DNA of 64,000 nt from Paenibacillaceae bacterium GAS479 (lineage in GTDB: Bacteria; Bacillota; Bacilli; Paenibacillales; Paenibacillaceae): the NCBI GenBank assembly GCA_900105225.1, contig LT629764.1:1355501-1419500 (forward strand). Direction: 5' to 3'. Under the pieces are notes generated by a model, which saw nothing but the letters and a program-made list of their open reading frames with translations, was not told where the DNA came from and did no database searches. Position 1 is the first letter of the stretch. Every line of letters begins with the position of its first letter. A program made the position numbers and the translations under genes. Shown here piece after piece: positions 1-8,034 of the stretch.

Positions 1-100
1 CCCAGCTTGTATCTCCAGCTTGCAGCACTTCTGCTTGTAACTTTAATCCCCAGCTTGTACTGCTTGCGGCTCGCTCTGTCTCCCAACGGGAGCAGATCAA
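1..100. other. left-edge intergenic sequence, no gene
   Basis: About 100 bases downstream of the nadE stop. The ten-base word CCAGCTTGTA occurs twice (around 3-12 and 51-60), with further CTTG-rich fragments between. No gene and no clear terminator with a T-tract is visible before the window edge. Confidence 0.5.
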
Positions 101-910
101 TTAAATTCCAGGAATCGGAGAACGTTTATGGTGAGTTTTCTGGTATTGCTTCTCCAGCAGTTCTCTTGCTTCGGTTGGAATTTCGCGGCCTTCAAGATAT
201 GCGCTGTTGTCATCGTATTTGATGCCAAGCTCGGTTTCATCTGTCTGACCTTCCCACAGACCAGCGGTAGGTGCTTTCTCCTGTACGCTGAGCGGAACGC
301 CGAGCGCAGCAGCCAGTTGGCGCACCTGATGTTTGTTCAGCGTGCTGAGAGGCGTAATGTCGACCGCTCCATCGCCCCATTTTGTATAAAAGCCCGTAAT
401 GGCTTCAGAAGCATGATCCGTTCCAACAACGAGCAAGTTCAACTCACCGGCAAGCGCATATTGAGTAACCATACGCGTTCTCGCTTTGATATTGCCCTTG
501 ACGCCACGATTGATATGGCGCGACATGCCGATTCCTTTAAGGCTGTGTTCAACCTCCAAGGCGATTTCGTCAACCGCTTCCGCGATATTCGTCTCCACGC
601 GATGAGTCAATTGGAATGCATCCGCAACCTCATAGCTGTGGGAAATATCAGACTGCTCCGCATACGGCTGGAACACCCCAAGCGTAATATACTCGCGTCC
701 CGTCTCCTGCGACAGCTCGTCCGTCGCACGTTTGCAGAGACCGGCTGCAACGGCGCTATCGATGCCGCCGCTGATAGCGATCAGAAGTCCGGAAGCACCG
801 GCGCCGACAACGTATTCTTTCAGGAAATCCACCCGGCGGCGGATCTCCTGCTCAGGGTCGATGCTCGGCTTGACGCCTAGCGCGGCAATTATCTCCTGCT
901 GAAGACTCAT
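101..910 (-). CDS. nadE: NAD+ synthetase (ammonia-dependent)
   Basis: Catalyses the last step of NAD biosynthesis: ATP-dependent amidation of nicotinic acid adenine dinucleotide in the cytoplasm. The 269-residue product matches the usual length of the single-domain bacterial enzyme. The ATP-pyrophosphatase P-loop SGGIDS is at residues 47-52, followed by the family segment KARTRMVTQYALAGE and GTDHASEAITGFYTKWGDG. I chose the ATG at 910 because GGAGGAAAGAGCC immediately precedes it; the in-frame ATG 15 bases upstream lies inside that ribosome binding site. The bacilliredoxin gene ends 34 bases upstream on the same strand, so the two are probably cotranscribed. No glutaminase domain is present, so ammonia is the expected nitrogen donor. 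Confidence 0.96.
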   Translation of the reverse strand: MSLQQEIIAALGVKPSIDPEQEIRRRVDFLKEYVVGAGASGLLIAISGGIDSAVAAGLCKRATDELSQETGREYITLGVFQPYAEQSDISHSYEVADAFQLTHRVETNIAEAVDEIALEVEHSLKGIGMSRHINRGVKGNIKARTRMVTQYALAGELNLLVVGTDHASEAITGFYTKWGDGAVDITPLSTLNKHQVRQLAAALGVPLSVQEKAPTAGLWEGQTDETELGIKYDDNSAYLEGREIPTEARELLEKQYQKTHHKRSPIPGI

Positions 911-944
911 GGCTCTTTCCTCCATTTGCGTAAGGTGCTAAAAG

Positions 945-1379
945 TTAGCGGCAGAAACGGTCAAAAGCATTGGTCAGATCAGCGGCAATTTCCTCCGCCG
1001 AGCGATTCTCGATTTGGTGGCGCTCGATGAAGTGTACCAGCTCGCCGTCTTTCATCAACGCGATGGAAGGTGAAGAAGGTGGGTAAGGAGCAAACAGCTC
1101 TCTTGCTTTTGCTGTAGCTTCCTTGTCTTGACCTGCAAAAACGGTAAACAAATGATCAGGCGTAATATCATGATCAAGCGCCTGAGCCACGCCTGGACGG
1201 CATTGGCCAGCTGCGCAGCCGCATACGGAGTTAACAACGACAAGCGCGGTTCCTTTAGCGGAAGGCAGCTTCTCCTCTACTTCCTCTGGAGTGCGAAGCT
1301 CCTGGATACCAAGACGGGTCAGATCATCCCTCATTGGTTGCACCATATCAAACATGTATCGTTCAAAAGACATCGACAT
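945..1379 (-). CDS. BrxA/BrxB family bacilliredoxin
   Basis: Thioredoxin-fold protein of 144 residues that removes bacillithiol from S-bacillithiolated proteins in Firmicutes. The active site Cys-Gly-Cys is at residues 53-55 (NSVCGCAAGQCRPG), the hallmark of the YphP/YqiW (DUF1094) family, and length and N-terminus (SFERYMFDMVQPMRDDL) fit. An AAAGGTG ribosome binding site lies ahead of the ATG. It is the likely first gene of a short operon with nadE, which is 34 bases downstream. I cannot tell BrxA from BrxB. Its presence implies the organism makes bacillithiol. Confidence 0.94.
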   Translation of the reverse strand: MSMSFERYMFDMVQPMRDDLTRLGIQELRTPEEVEEKLPSAKGTALVVVNSVCGCAAGQCRPGVAQALDHDITPDHLFTVFAGQDKEATAKARELFAPYPPSSPSIALMKDGELVHFIERHQIENRSAEEIAADLTNAFDRFCR

Positions 1380-1470
1380 TTATTACCACACCTTTCGGGG
1401 ATTTTAACATTTCCCCGTTATTATACCCGATCTGCCAGCGTTGGGAAATGTCCCGTCATATGGCATATAC

Positions 1471-1505
1471 AAAAGCCGCCTCTTCACCATGAAGGGAAGG
1501 GCGGC
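1471..1505 (-). terminator. Rho-independent terminator
   Basis: Read on the minus strand, GCCGCCCTT and AAGAGGCGGC pair around a short loop and are followed by TTTTG. It lies about 50 bases after the stop of the 41-residue gene at 1552-1677, also on the minus strand. Confidence 0.6.
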
Positions 1506-1551
1506 ATTTACCGGGCAGATCATGCCGCAGGTGAGGATCAGCAGCCTTAGG

Positions 1552-1677
1552 TCAGATCGAAGGACGATTCGGCCCGTCCAGCTTTTTGTCAAAGCCGGGA
1601 GCTTCAGGAGCTTTACCTTTGCCCGCTTGCTTGTTTTGTTGCTGCTGTTCTTTGGATTCATTGCTGGATTTGGCCAT
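1552..1677 (-). CDS. small hydrophilic protein, 41 aa, function unknown
   Basis: A 41-codon reading frame. It starts at an ATG preceded by GGAG (11 bases away) and ends in a TGA 50 bases before a terminator hairpin. The product is very hydrophilic: a Gln/Asn/Lys-rich N-terminal half (SNESKEQQQQNKQAGKGK) and a C-terminal tail KKLDGPNRPSI. There is no membrane segment and no cysteine. Composition and size resemble small acid-soluble or spore-associated peptides of Bacillales, but I do not recognise a named family, so a spore role is only a guess. A longer frame on the same strand (to about 1404) is out of phase with this ribosome binding site and looks spurious. Confidence 0.6.
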   Translation of the reverse strand: MAKSSNESKEQQQQNKQAGKGKAPEAPGFDKKLDGPNRPSI

Positions 1678-1756
1678 TATGCTGTCAGCTCCTGTCTAAT
1701 GTACACGTCCGGGCTGGCCGGCCGTTTCCCTGCTAGTATGCCGCAGAGAATGCGAA

Positions 1757-3442
1757 CTATGCCGTTACCGAGTCTTCTTGTGTATTAGGCAAGTTGAAAA
1801 TGACTCTAAATAATGTGCCTTCCCCCGGATTGGTCTGCACGTCGATCCTGCCGTTATGCCGCTCCGCAATACTTAGACATAAGGGCAGCCCTAAACCGGT
1901 GCCGCGCGCCTTGGTTGTATAAAAAGGCTCAAACAGCCTTGCCAACTTGTCCGCTGGTATGCCATCGCCAGTATCCTCCACCCGTAGTTCAACACTTGCA
2001 GAGTTAATCTGGGTACCAAGCTTTAAAACTCCTTTGTCACCCATCGCTTCCATGCCGTTGCGCGCCAGGTTCAAGATCATCTGCTTAATCTCTTTGTCAT
2101 TGAGCTCCAGCAGCGGCATACCATCCGCAAGCTCCAGCTCAATCGACTGCCCTCGCAGATTGGCATCGGCCCACAGCAACGGAACCAACTCCTGGATAAT
2201 ATTATGGAGAGAGCTCTGTTCCTTTTCGATGACACGGTTCTGGGCTAGCGACAGGAAGTCATTAATGATCGAATTGGCCCGATCAAGCTCTTCAATAACG
2301 ATACGAAAATATTCCTGCTGGTTATCCGGGCTCCGCTCGCGCATCAGCTGGACAAAACCGCGAATGACAGCCATCGGATTGCGAATCTCATGCGTGATGC
2401 TGGCGGCCATCTGCCCAACCAGGCTAAGCCGCTCCATCCTACCGAGCTCATCCCGAAGCTGACTCATTTCCGTTATATCTTGGATAACTATAGCTGCTCC
2501 CGTCACAATGCCGGCTTGCAAGTTACGGATTGGAAAAGCTGTCTGCATATAAGTGCGGTCCCCGTCCGTAAAAATCTTAGAAGGAGACATGATGCCTTTC
2601 ATCGCATCATCAAGTGGCCCGCTGCAAATTCCCTGATTGCGAAAAAACATATCATATGGCATGCCGGTAAATTCAAGTCTGCTACGGCCCTTCAAAGTTT
2701 GTCCGCTTAATCGAATGGCCGCGTCGTTCAAGTGAGATATTCTACCATCGGCATCCACGATAACCGTGCCCATAGTTCCCATCGCCATTTGATCGATGAA
2801 TTGCTGCAACTTATGTACTTCGTTCATGAAATTAGAAGACATTCTCCGCAACTGGTGCTGGAGCTGATAGTGCTGCATCACCTGGTTAATCGTATAGATC
2901 GTTAGCGCAGCAGTACCATAGCTGACGAGTGTGATCGCAATAATTTGGATCGTTCCTTCCGCCAGGCGCTGCGGCTCATTTTGATTCAAATATCCGAGAT
3001 ACATTAAGGCGTAATAAACCGCCTCCGCCGTGAGCAAGAAAAAAACAATTCTGAATTTGTCGCTTATGCGGCCGAGCTGAAAAGGACGGATTGTCAGTAG
3101 AAGAAGAGGAACTAACACTAGGATGAGGCCGACAAATCCGAATGTTTCCCAATTATCGCTAAGCTGTGGCAAGCGCATCACGATATAAATGGTCGTCATA
3201 GTTATTAGTCCCGGAATCCCTCCATAGAGAGCTCCCATTAGAAACGGAATGTATCGTAAATTAAGATCAAAACCGTAAGCCAGCGTGTCGGTAAGCAAGA
3301 AGCAGGCCGCAAGCGAGAAGCCATATGCCACACAGAAAAAAGGAATCGAGCTGCGGCCTTGATTAAGCCGGTACATCCACAGCTGGTAGAGGAACACTGG
3401 CAATAAGGAAACAAACGCCTGCAGTATCAATTTTTCCCACAT
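1757..3442 (-). CDS. KinB-like sensor histidine kinase
   Basis: Membrane sensor kinase of 561 residues. The N-terminal 200 residues hold about six hydrophobic segments of the LytS-YhcK (5TMR) type, as in the sporulation kinase KinB (FLMGALYGGIPGLITMTT region). Next comes a PAS domain (about 215-325), a HisKA domain with the phosphoacceptor in QMAASITHEIRNPMAVIRG, and an HATPase domain with N box (LNLARNGMEAM), G1 (VEDTGDGIPAD) and G2 (GTGLGLPLC). Such orphan kinases commonly feed the Spo0A phosphorelay, and no response regulator gene adjoins it, which agrees with that role. A GGGGGG ribosome binding site stands about 13 bases before the ATG. The lipase-like gene lies 48 bases upstream on the same strand. 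Assignment as a sporulation kinase is inferred. Confidence 0.85.
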   Translation of the reverse strand: MWEKLILQAFVSLLPVFLYQLWMYRLNQGRSSIPFFCVAYGFSLAACFLLTDTLAYGFDLNLRYIPFLMGALYGGIPGLITMTTIYIVMRLPQLSDNWETFGFVGLILVLVPLLLLTIRPFQLGRISDKFRIVFFLLTAEAVYYALMYLGYLNQNEPQRLAEGTIQIIAITLVSYGTAALTIYTINQVMQHYQLQHQLRRMSSNFMNEVHKLQQFIDQMAMGTMGTVIVDADGRISHLNDAAIRLSGQTLKGRSRLEFTGMPYDMFFRNQGICSGPLDDAMKGIMSPSKIFTDGDRTYMQTAFPIRNLQAGIVTGAAIVIQDITEMSQLRDELGRMERLSLVGQMAASITHEIRNPMAVIRGFVQLMRERSPDNQQEYFRIVIEELDRANSIINDFLSLAQNRVIEKEQSSLHNIIQELVPLLWADANLRGQSIELELADGMPLLELNDKEIKQMILNLARNGMEAMGDKGVLKLGTQINSASVELRVEDTGDGIPADKLARLFEPFYTTKARGTGLGLPLCLSIAERHNGRIDVQTNPGEGTLFRVIFNLPNTQEDSVTA

Positions 3443-3490
3443 TTATGCAGAAATTCCCCCCTTTTGCCGAACCGTCTTGCATACCTCCGA

Positions 3491-4357
3491 TTAAAGCACA
3501 GGTGGCGATTTTTGACAATCCAGGTTTGTATAAATCCACTTATTCAAGTTTAAAATTAATTGTTCTCGCTCCAGATCATGATGCAGCTCATGGAATCCTC
3601 CCTCAAAGGGCTGAAAGTCGCAATTGGAGCCGATTCTGGCTGCGAGTTCCTTGCTCGCCTCGAAGGAAGTGATGCGATCTGAAGTACCATGCAGCAACAA
3701 GGTAGGTATTTTCAGTTCATCCCCATGTTCAAGAGACCAGCGGCCTGCCTCCGACACGGCTAAATACATAGCGGCTGTAATTCGGGTGTGGCAATCGTCG
3801 TCCATGGGACTGTCCGCTACGACATGTTTCCCCGTTCGGTACAGCTCCGCTTCTTTAATTCGGGTTGGTTGGCTTAAAGAGGGCCATAACTTCGCCAGAA
3901 CTCCAATTGCCGCTTGCGCTGCCCGTGAAGGCGGAGAGGCGAGACGAAGCCAAGGACTCGACAGGATGAGCCCGCTAAGTGGAAGGTTTCGGGTGAGCGC
4001 GGCATGCAGCGCTACAGCCCCACCCATACTGTGGCCGTATAGAAATAATGGCACTCCGGGGAATCGTCCCCCCGCTTCGCCAATCAGCACTTCGACATCC
4101 GCCGATAGCTGCTCCATATTGTCTGCATGCCCCCGTCGGCCCGGAGATCGCCCATGTCCGCGCTGGTCATAAGCGAGTGATGCCATCCCCAGCTCGGAGA
4201 GCGCTTCGGCAAGATCATCATAACGGCCGCTATGTTCACCCATGCCATGTACAAAACATACGACAGCTGTAACTTTTCCGGCCAAATGAGACTTCGGCTG
4301 CCATTCCCTTGCATACAGCTCTTTGTCATCCCCTGTTTTGAGGCTCCATTCGCGCAT
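3491..4357 (-). CDS. alpha/beta hydrolase, monoacylglycerol lipase-like
   Basis: Cytoplasmic serine hydrolase of 288 residues in the Hydrolase_4 (serine aminopeptidase S33 / lysophospholipase) group. Visible landmarks are the oxyanion segment VCFVHGMGEHSGRY, the strand AYDQRGHGRSPGRRG, and the nucleophile elbow GHSMGG with Ser110. The acid lies in LLLHGTSDRITS and the catalytic His in FEGGFHELHHDLE. The HGMGEHSGRY and DQRGHG pair is typical of monoglyceride lipases, so hydrolysis of monoacylglycerols or lysophospholipids is likely, but the substrate cannot be read from sequence. There is no signal peptide. It is on the same strand as the kinase gene, 48 bases upstream of it, and divergent from the flavoprotein gene. 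Confidence 0.9.
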   Translation of the reverse strand: MREWSLKTGDDKELYAREWQPKSHLAGKVTAVVCFVHGMGEHSGRYDDLAEALSELGMASLAYDQRGHGRSPGRRGHADNMEQLSADVEVLIGEAGGRFPGVPLFLYGHSMGGAVALHAALTRNLPLSGLILSSPWLRLASPPSRAAQAAIGVLAKLWPSLSQPTRIKEAELYRTGKHVVADSPMDDDCHTRITAAMYLAVSEAGRWSLEHGDELKIPTLLLHGTSDRITSFEASKELAARIGSNCDFQPFEGGFHELHHDLEREQLILNLNKWIYTNLDCQKSPPVL

Positions 4358-4501
4358 CCTCGTTCCCTCCTTTTTTCGCTTTGGCTGCAGTTCTGATACA
4401 CTGATTGTAGTCTGTATCCGTCAGAATACAATACCGACCTTTGCAGTCGGACAAGAAGTAACATCAGAATCATCGTTTATAAAAGGAGCGAACAAGATAG
4501 C

Positions 4502-5797
4502 ATGGCAAGTCGCGAGAAATTTGACATTATCATTATTGGTGGAGGTCCCTCGGGACTCATGGCCGCAGCGGCCGCCGGCAAGGGCGGTGCTGGGACGCTG
4601 CTCCTTGATAAGGGCAGTAAACTTGGCCGCAAGCTTGGCATCTCCGGAGGTGGCAGATGTAATGTAACGAACAATAAAGAGCCGCTCGAGCTGATTCGCT
4701 ATATCCCGGGCAACGGCAAATTTCTGCACAGCGCTTTATCAGAGTTCGGTAGCCGCGAAATAATCGCGTTTTTTGAGTCGCTGGGCATCCGTCTCAAGGA
4801 AGAGGATCGCGGCCGCATGTTTCCCGTATCGGACAAGGCCAAGACGGTCGTGGACGCTCTGGTGGGAACTGTTCGAGACAGCGGCGTGACGATTCGTATC
4901 AACGAAAAGGTGGCCGGGCTGATGCATGAGGACGGACGCATACGCGGAGTCAGGCTAACCGACGGACGCGAGCTGCTTGCCCGCGCCGTTATCGTGGCGA
5001 CAGGCGGCATGTCAGTGCCGCACACCGGCTCAACCGGAGATGCCTATCCTTGGGCAGATGCTGCCGGACATACGGTGACAGAGCTCTATCCTACCGAAGT
5101 GCCGCTCACCTCAGCAGAGCCGTTCATCCGCAGCCGCAGGCTTCAAGGGCTCTCGCTGCGCGGTATCGTGTTGTCTGTGTGGAACACTAAGGGTAAAGTT
5201 CTCACCGAGCAAGAAGGAGACATGATTTTCACTCACTTCGGTTTATCAGGCCCAGCAGCGCTGCGCTGCAGCCAATTCGTCGTCAAGGAACGCAAAAAAA
5301 ACGGTGGCGCGGATGTCCGGCTCACCGTTGATCTGTTTCCTGACCGCTCCGCCGATGGGCTATACGGCGAGCTGTTGGCACTGGCGGAGAATGAACCCCG
5401 CAAGGCGTTCAAAAACGTTTTAACCGAGCTAATGCAAGACAGGATGGTTGAATTTTCCCTTGAGTTAGCAGGATTGAATCCCTTGGTCACCTACGATAAT
5501 CTGAATCGCGCGACGCTGCAGGAATACGCCCGGCTGCTCAAACAATTGCCAGTCCGCGTGAACGGCACATTATCCATCGAAGAAGCGTTTGTTACCGGCG
5601 GCGGCGTTCATTTGAAAGAAATCAACCCAAGGACGATGGAATCCAAGCTGATTCAGGGGCTGTATTTTTGCGGAGAGGTGCTGGATCTGCACGGTTACAC
5701 CGGTGGATACAACATAACAGCCGCATTCACAACCGGCCGCCATGCCGGAGCGAGTGCGGCTCTGCAGGTCAAGCAAGAGCTGGCGAGCGCTGACTGA
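4502..5797 (+). CDS. HI0933/YtfP-family FAD-dependent oxidoreductase
   Basis: Flavoprotein of 431 residues. The Rossmann motif GGGPSG (residues 13-18) near the N-terminus binds the ADP part of FAD, and the family signature GISGGGRCNVTNN follows at about 50. A second nucleotide-binding stretch (VIVATGGMSVPHTGSTGD) and the C-terminal FAD contact (YFCGEVLDLHGYTGGYNITAAFTTG) are intact. The family includes BaiN/HI0933-type enzymes of uncertain substrate; reduction of C=C bonds in steroids has been proposed for one member. The best ribosome binding site, AAGGAG at 4482-4487, lies an unusually long 14 bases before the ATG. It stands alone, divergent from the hydrolase gene. Confidence 0.9.
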   Translation: MASREKFDIIIIGGGPSGLMAAAAAGKGGAGTLLLDKGSKLGRKLGISGGGRCNVTNNKEPLELIRYIPGNGKFLHSALSEFGSREIIAFFESLGIRLKEEDRGRMFPVSDKAKTVVDALVGTVRDSGVTIRINEKVAGLMHEDGRIRGVRLTDGRELLARAVIVATGGMSVPHTGSTGDAYPWADAAGHTVTELYPTEVPLTSAEPFIRSRRLQGLSLRGIVLSVWNTKGKVLTEQEGDMIFTHFGLSGPAALRCSQFVVKERKKNGGADVRLTVDLFPDRSADGLYGELLALAENEPRKAFKNVLTELMQDRMVEFSLELAGLNPLVTYDNLNRATLQEYARLLKQLPVRVNGTLSIEEAFVTGGGVHLKEINPRTMESKLIQGLYFCGEVLDLHGYTGGYNITAAFTTGRHAGASAALQVKQELASAD

Positions 5798-5799
5798 CG

Positions 5800-5945
5800 G
5801 TTGAATCGATGGCTATTGCAGGATATGGGCCGACGTTGACGTTGGCATTAGCCATCGATAACTGGCCACAACTGCAATTGCTGATGCCAACAACAGCCAA
5901 CGCTGATGTTGACATCGTTGCCGCTTGATACCGCCAGCCAGTCCG
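5800..5945. repeat. GCCAAC/GTTGGC-rich intergenic element with inverted repeat
   Basis: Between the convergent flavoprotein and small-protein genes. It contains a perfect inverted repeat (ATCGATGGCTA near 5806 and TAGCCATCGAT near 5849). It also has many copies of GTTGGC or its complement GCCAAC and the words GACGTTGACGTTGGC and AACGCTGATGTTGAC. Similar words recur at 37805-38010. The poorly phased longer frames through it look spurious. No T-tract terminator is evident. Confidence 0.45.
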
Positions 5946-5958
5946 CCGTGGCTTTAAC

Positions 5959-6345
5959 TCAGGCGTGCACATCTCCTGAAAAGTAACTGAGCGAACTGTC
6001 CTGATCCGGAAAAGCTGACTCGCCATCCGTAGCATCGTCGCGGTTGTGGAGCCCTTCCGCCTCTTCTGCTGAATGGGATAGGCCAAAGCCTTCTTCCCAG
6101 GCGACGAGATCCTCGTTCACCATATGTGCAGGGATCTGAATCAGCTCTTCTTCCTGCACGTCCAGTTCTCCGCCATGAGCAAAAGCGATTTCCAATGCGG
6201 ATGTAAGATCGCTGCCATGCAGCGATAGTCCGATCTCCTGGATTCCTTGGGGAACAGCATCGTATCCAAGCTCCATAAGCGTCGCAGCTGCGACCGAAGC
6301 AGACTGTGCGTCAGTGAAGCGGAACAGCAAGCGGCGATTGGTCAT
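5959..6345 (-). CDS. conserved hypothetical acidic protein, 128 aa
   Basis: Protein of 128 residues starting at the ATG preceded by AAGGAG with nine-base spacing; an ATG nine codons upstream lacks a site. The first 75 residues have an alternating pattern typical of a small alpha/beta (ACT- or ferredoxin-like) fold (RRLLFRFTDAQSASVAAATLMELGY). The last 50 residues are very acidic and apparently disordered (HSAEEAEGLHNRDDATDGESA). No catalytic motif, signal peptide or membrane segment is seen. I recognise no named family. It is a single gene between an inverted-repeat-rich gap and the bidirectional terminator of the transporter gene. Confidence 0.65.
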   Translation of the reverse strand: MTNRRLLFRFTDAQSASVAAATLMELGYDAVPQGIQEIGLSLHGSDLTSALEIAFAHGGELDVQEEELIQIPAHMVNEDLVAWEEGFGLSHSAEEAEGLHNRDDATDGESAFPDQDSSLSYFSGDVHA

Positions 6346-6435
6346 GTTGGTTTTCTCCTTTTCGCATGGCAAATAGACTGGCTAACATTGTTACCATATC
6401 CAGCGGCAAGACTAATTATTAAGAGTTAACGGAGT

Positions 6436-6489
6436 AAAAAAGCTGCTTCGACCCACCTGTTGCGAAAACAGGGGAACGAAGCAGCTTTT
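6436..6489. terminator. bidirectional Rho-independent terminator
   Basis: Perfect stem AAAAGCTGCTTCG / CGAAGCAGCTTTT with a loop that itself contains CCTGTT/AACAGG. It terminates the sodium-dependent transporter gene on the minus strand; A and T tracts on both sides would allow use in either direction. Confidence 0.85.
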
Positions 6490-6507
6490 AATTTTCATTC
6501 GCTGAAA

Positions 6508-7869
6508 TCAAACAGGCTTAACAAATACGGAGTACAGAAGTACCGCCAGGATCAGCACCGGCGCTATATAACGCAGGCTGAACATCCAGGCGTTGTACCA
6601 GAAGCCAGTCAGTCCAGCTTCCTCTCCAGCACGTTTCCATGCATAGCCGGTGAACAGCGTTACAACGAGCCCGCCGATCGGCATAAGCACGTACGCCGTT
6701 GTAAAATCGAACCAGTCAAAGACATTTTTGCCGAAAGGCGTCCAGTCAGTGAGCACGCCTCCAACGGACAAAGCCGCTGGAATACCAAGGATATAACACA
6801 CCGATGAAATGATTGCAGCCGCTTTTTTACGCGACCATTTCCAAGCATTCATCGCATAAGCAACTGGCACCTCAAGAATGGATACCGCGGAAGTAAGAGC
6901 TGCAATGGCCAGCAGAAGGAAGAACAATCCGCCGAACAGCGCGCCAAGCGGCATTTGCGAGAATGCAGCAGGTAGCGCCACGAATGCAAGGCCGACGCCT
7001 TGCTTAGGCTCTAGACCATAAGAGAAGACGGTCGGGAAAATGATCAAGCCAGCAATCAGTGCATATCCAAGATCGCCGATTCCGATTGCAACCGTCGCCT
7101 TGCCGAGCGACTGCTCCTTTTGCACATAGGAACCATAAGTCAGCATGCAGCCCATGCCGAGCGACAGCGAGAAGAATGCATGTCCAAGCGCAATAAGCGC
7201 GGATTCGCCAGTCAATACGGAGAAATCAGGCTTTAGGAAGAAATCAACACCAGCCGCTGCGCCAGGCAGCGTCAAAGCACGGAACATAAGAATGAGCAGG
7301 ATAATCAGAAAGCCGGGAATGAGAAATTTGTTGAACTTCTCGATGCCGCCCGAAATCCCTTTTCCGACTACGACTCCGACAATCACCATAACAACTAGCT
7401 GCCAGAACAGCGGCCAGTAGCCTCCGGCAAAGTCAAAAAATTGTTTCTCAAAGTCTGTACCAGGCGTGGAAAGCGCTCCGGAAAGGGAATTTACCGTGTA
7501 CTGTAGCGTCCATCCAGCAACGACACCATAGTAAGACATGATGAGGAAAGCGGTCAGAACCATCAAGAAGCCTAGCCACTTCCAATTTTTATCTTTGACC
7601 AGATTCGAGAAGGAACTCGCAGCGTTACCGCGTCCCCCACGACCTATGGTCATTTCGGCTAGCAGGATCGGCAGACCAACCAGAATGAGGCAGACGATGA
7701 AGAGCAGGAAAAAGGCTGCGCCGCCGTACAAACCAGTAATGTAAGGAAATTTCCACATATTTCCAAGACCAACCGAGCTTCCGATTGCCGCCAGGATGAA
7801 GCCTGACGAGGTGAAGCGCTCGACTTTATTTCCTTGGCCTAAAGGTGTCTCAGGTAATTGCTTTCTCAT
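6508..7869 (-). CDS. neurotransmitter:sodium symporter (NSS) family transporter
   Basis: Integral membrane transporter of 453 residues with about 11-12 hydrophobic helices, LeuT fold. TM1 carries the family signature ILAAIGSSVGLGNMWKFPYI, which lines the sodium and substrate sites, and GRGGRGNAASSF follows TM2. The YALIAGLIIFPTVFSYGLEP region also fits the family. Bacterial members mostly take up amino acids such as tryptophan, tyrosine or leucine with sodium; the substrate here is unknown. The ATG at 7869 has GGAGGATTAAA directly upstream; an ATG five codons earlier overlaps that site. It is divergent from the catalase gene across 165 bases and ends in a strong bidirectional terminator. Confidence 0.93.
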   Translation of the reverse strand: MRKQLPETPLGQGNKVERFTSSGFILAAIGSSVGLGNMWKFPYITGLYGGAAFFLLFIVCLILVGLPILLAEMTIGRGGRGNAASSFSNLVKDKNWKWLGFLMVLTAFLIMSYYGVVAGWTLQYTVNSLSGALSTPGTDFEKQFFDFAGGYWPLFWQLVVMVIVGVVVGKGISGGIEKFNKFLIPGFLIILLILMFRALTLPGAAAGVDFFLKPDFSVLTGESALIALGHAFFSLSLGMGCMLTYGSYVQKEQSLGKATVAIGIGDLGYALIAGLIIFPTVFSYGLEPKQGVGLAFVALPAAFSQMPLGALFGGLFFLLLAIAALTSAVSILEVPVAYAMNAWKWSRKKAAAIISSVCYILGIPAALSVGGVLTDWTPFGKNVFDWFDFTTAYVLMPIGGLVVTLFTGYAWKRAGEEAGLTGFWYNAWMFSLRYIAPVLILAVLLYSVFVKPV

Positions 7870-8034
7870 TTTAATCCTCCACATCGCTAAAGTTTACAGG
7901 TTTTAAATTTATCGAAAAATCAATGCTCTGTCCAGAATAAATATCTATATCAGTCCAATTATGAAAAAGTCTGTATAGATATTTCTTATACTGACAAAAT
8001 AAGGATGAAAAATTCCCAGGAAAGGATGTTTTAA

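Noticed and set aside
128-880. Plus-strand frame of 250 codons opposite nadE
   Set aside because: Fully antisense to nadE, which has clear motifs and a ribosome binding site.
7885-8034. PerR box in front of the catalase gene
   Set aside because: AT-rich words such as TTCTTATACTG occur, but none fits the 7-1-7 PerR consensus well enough.
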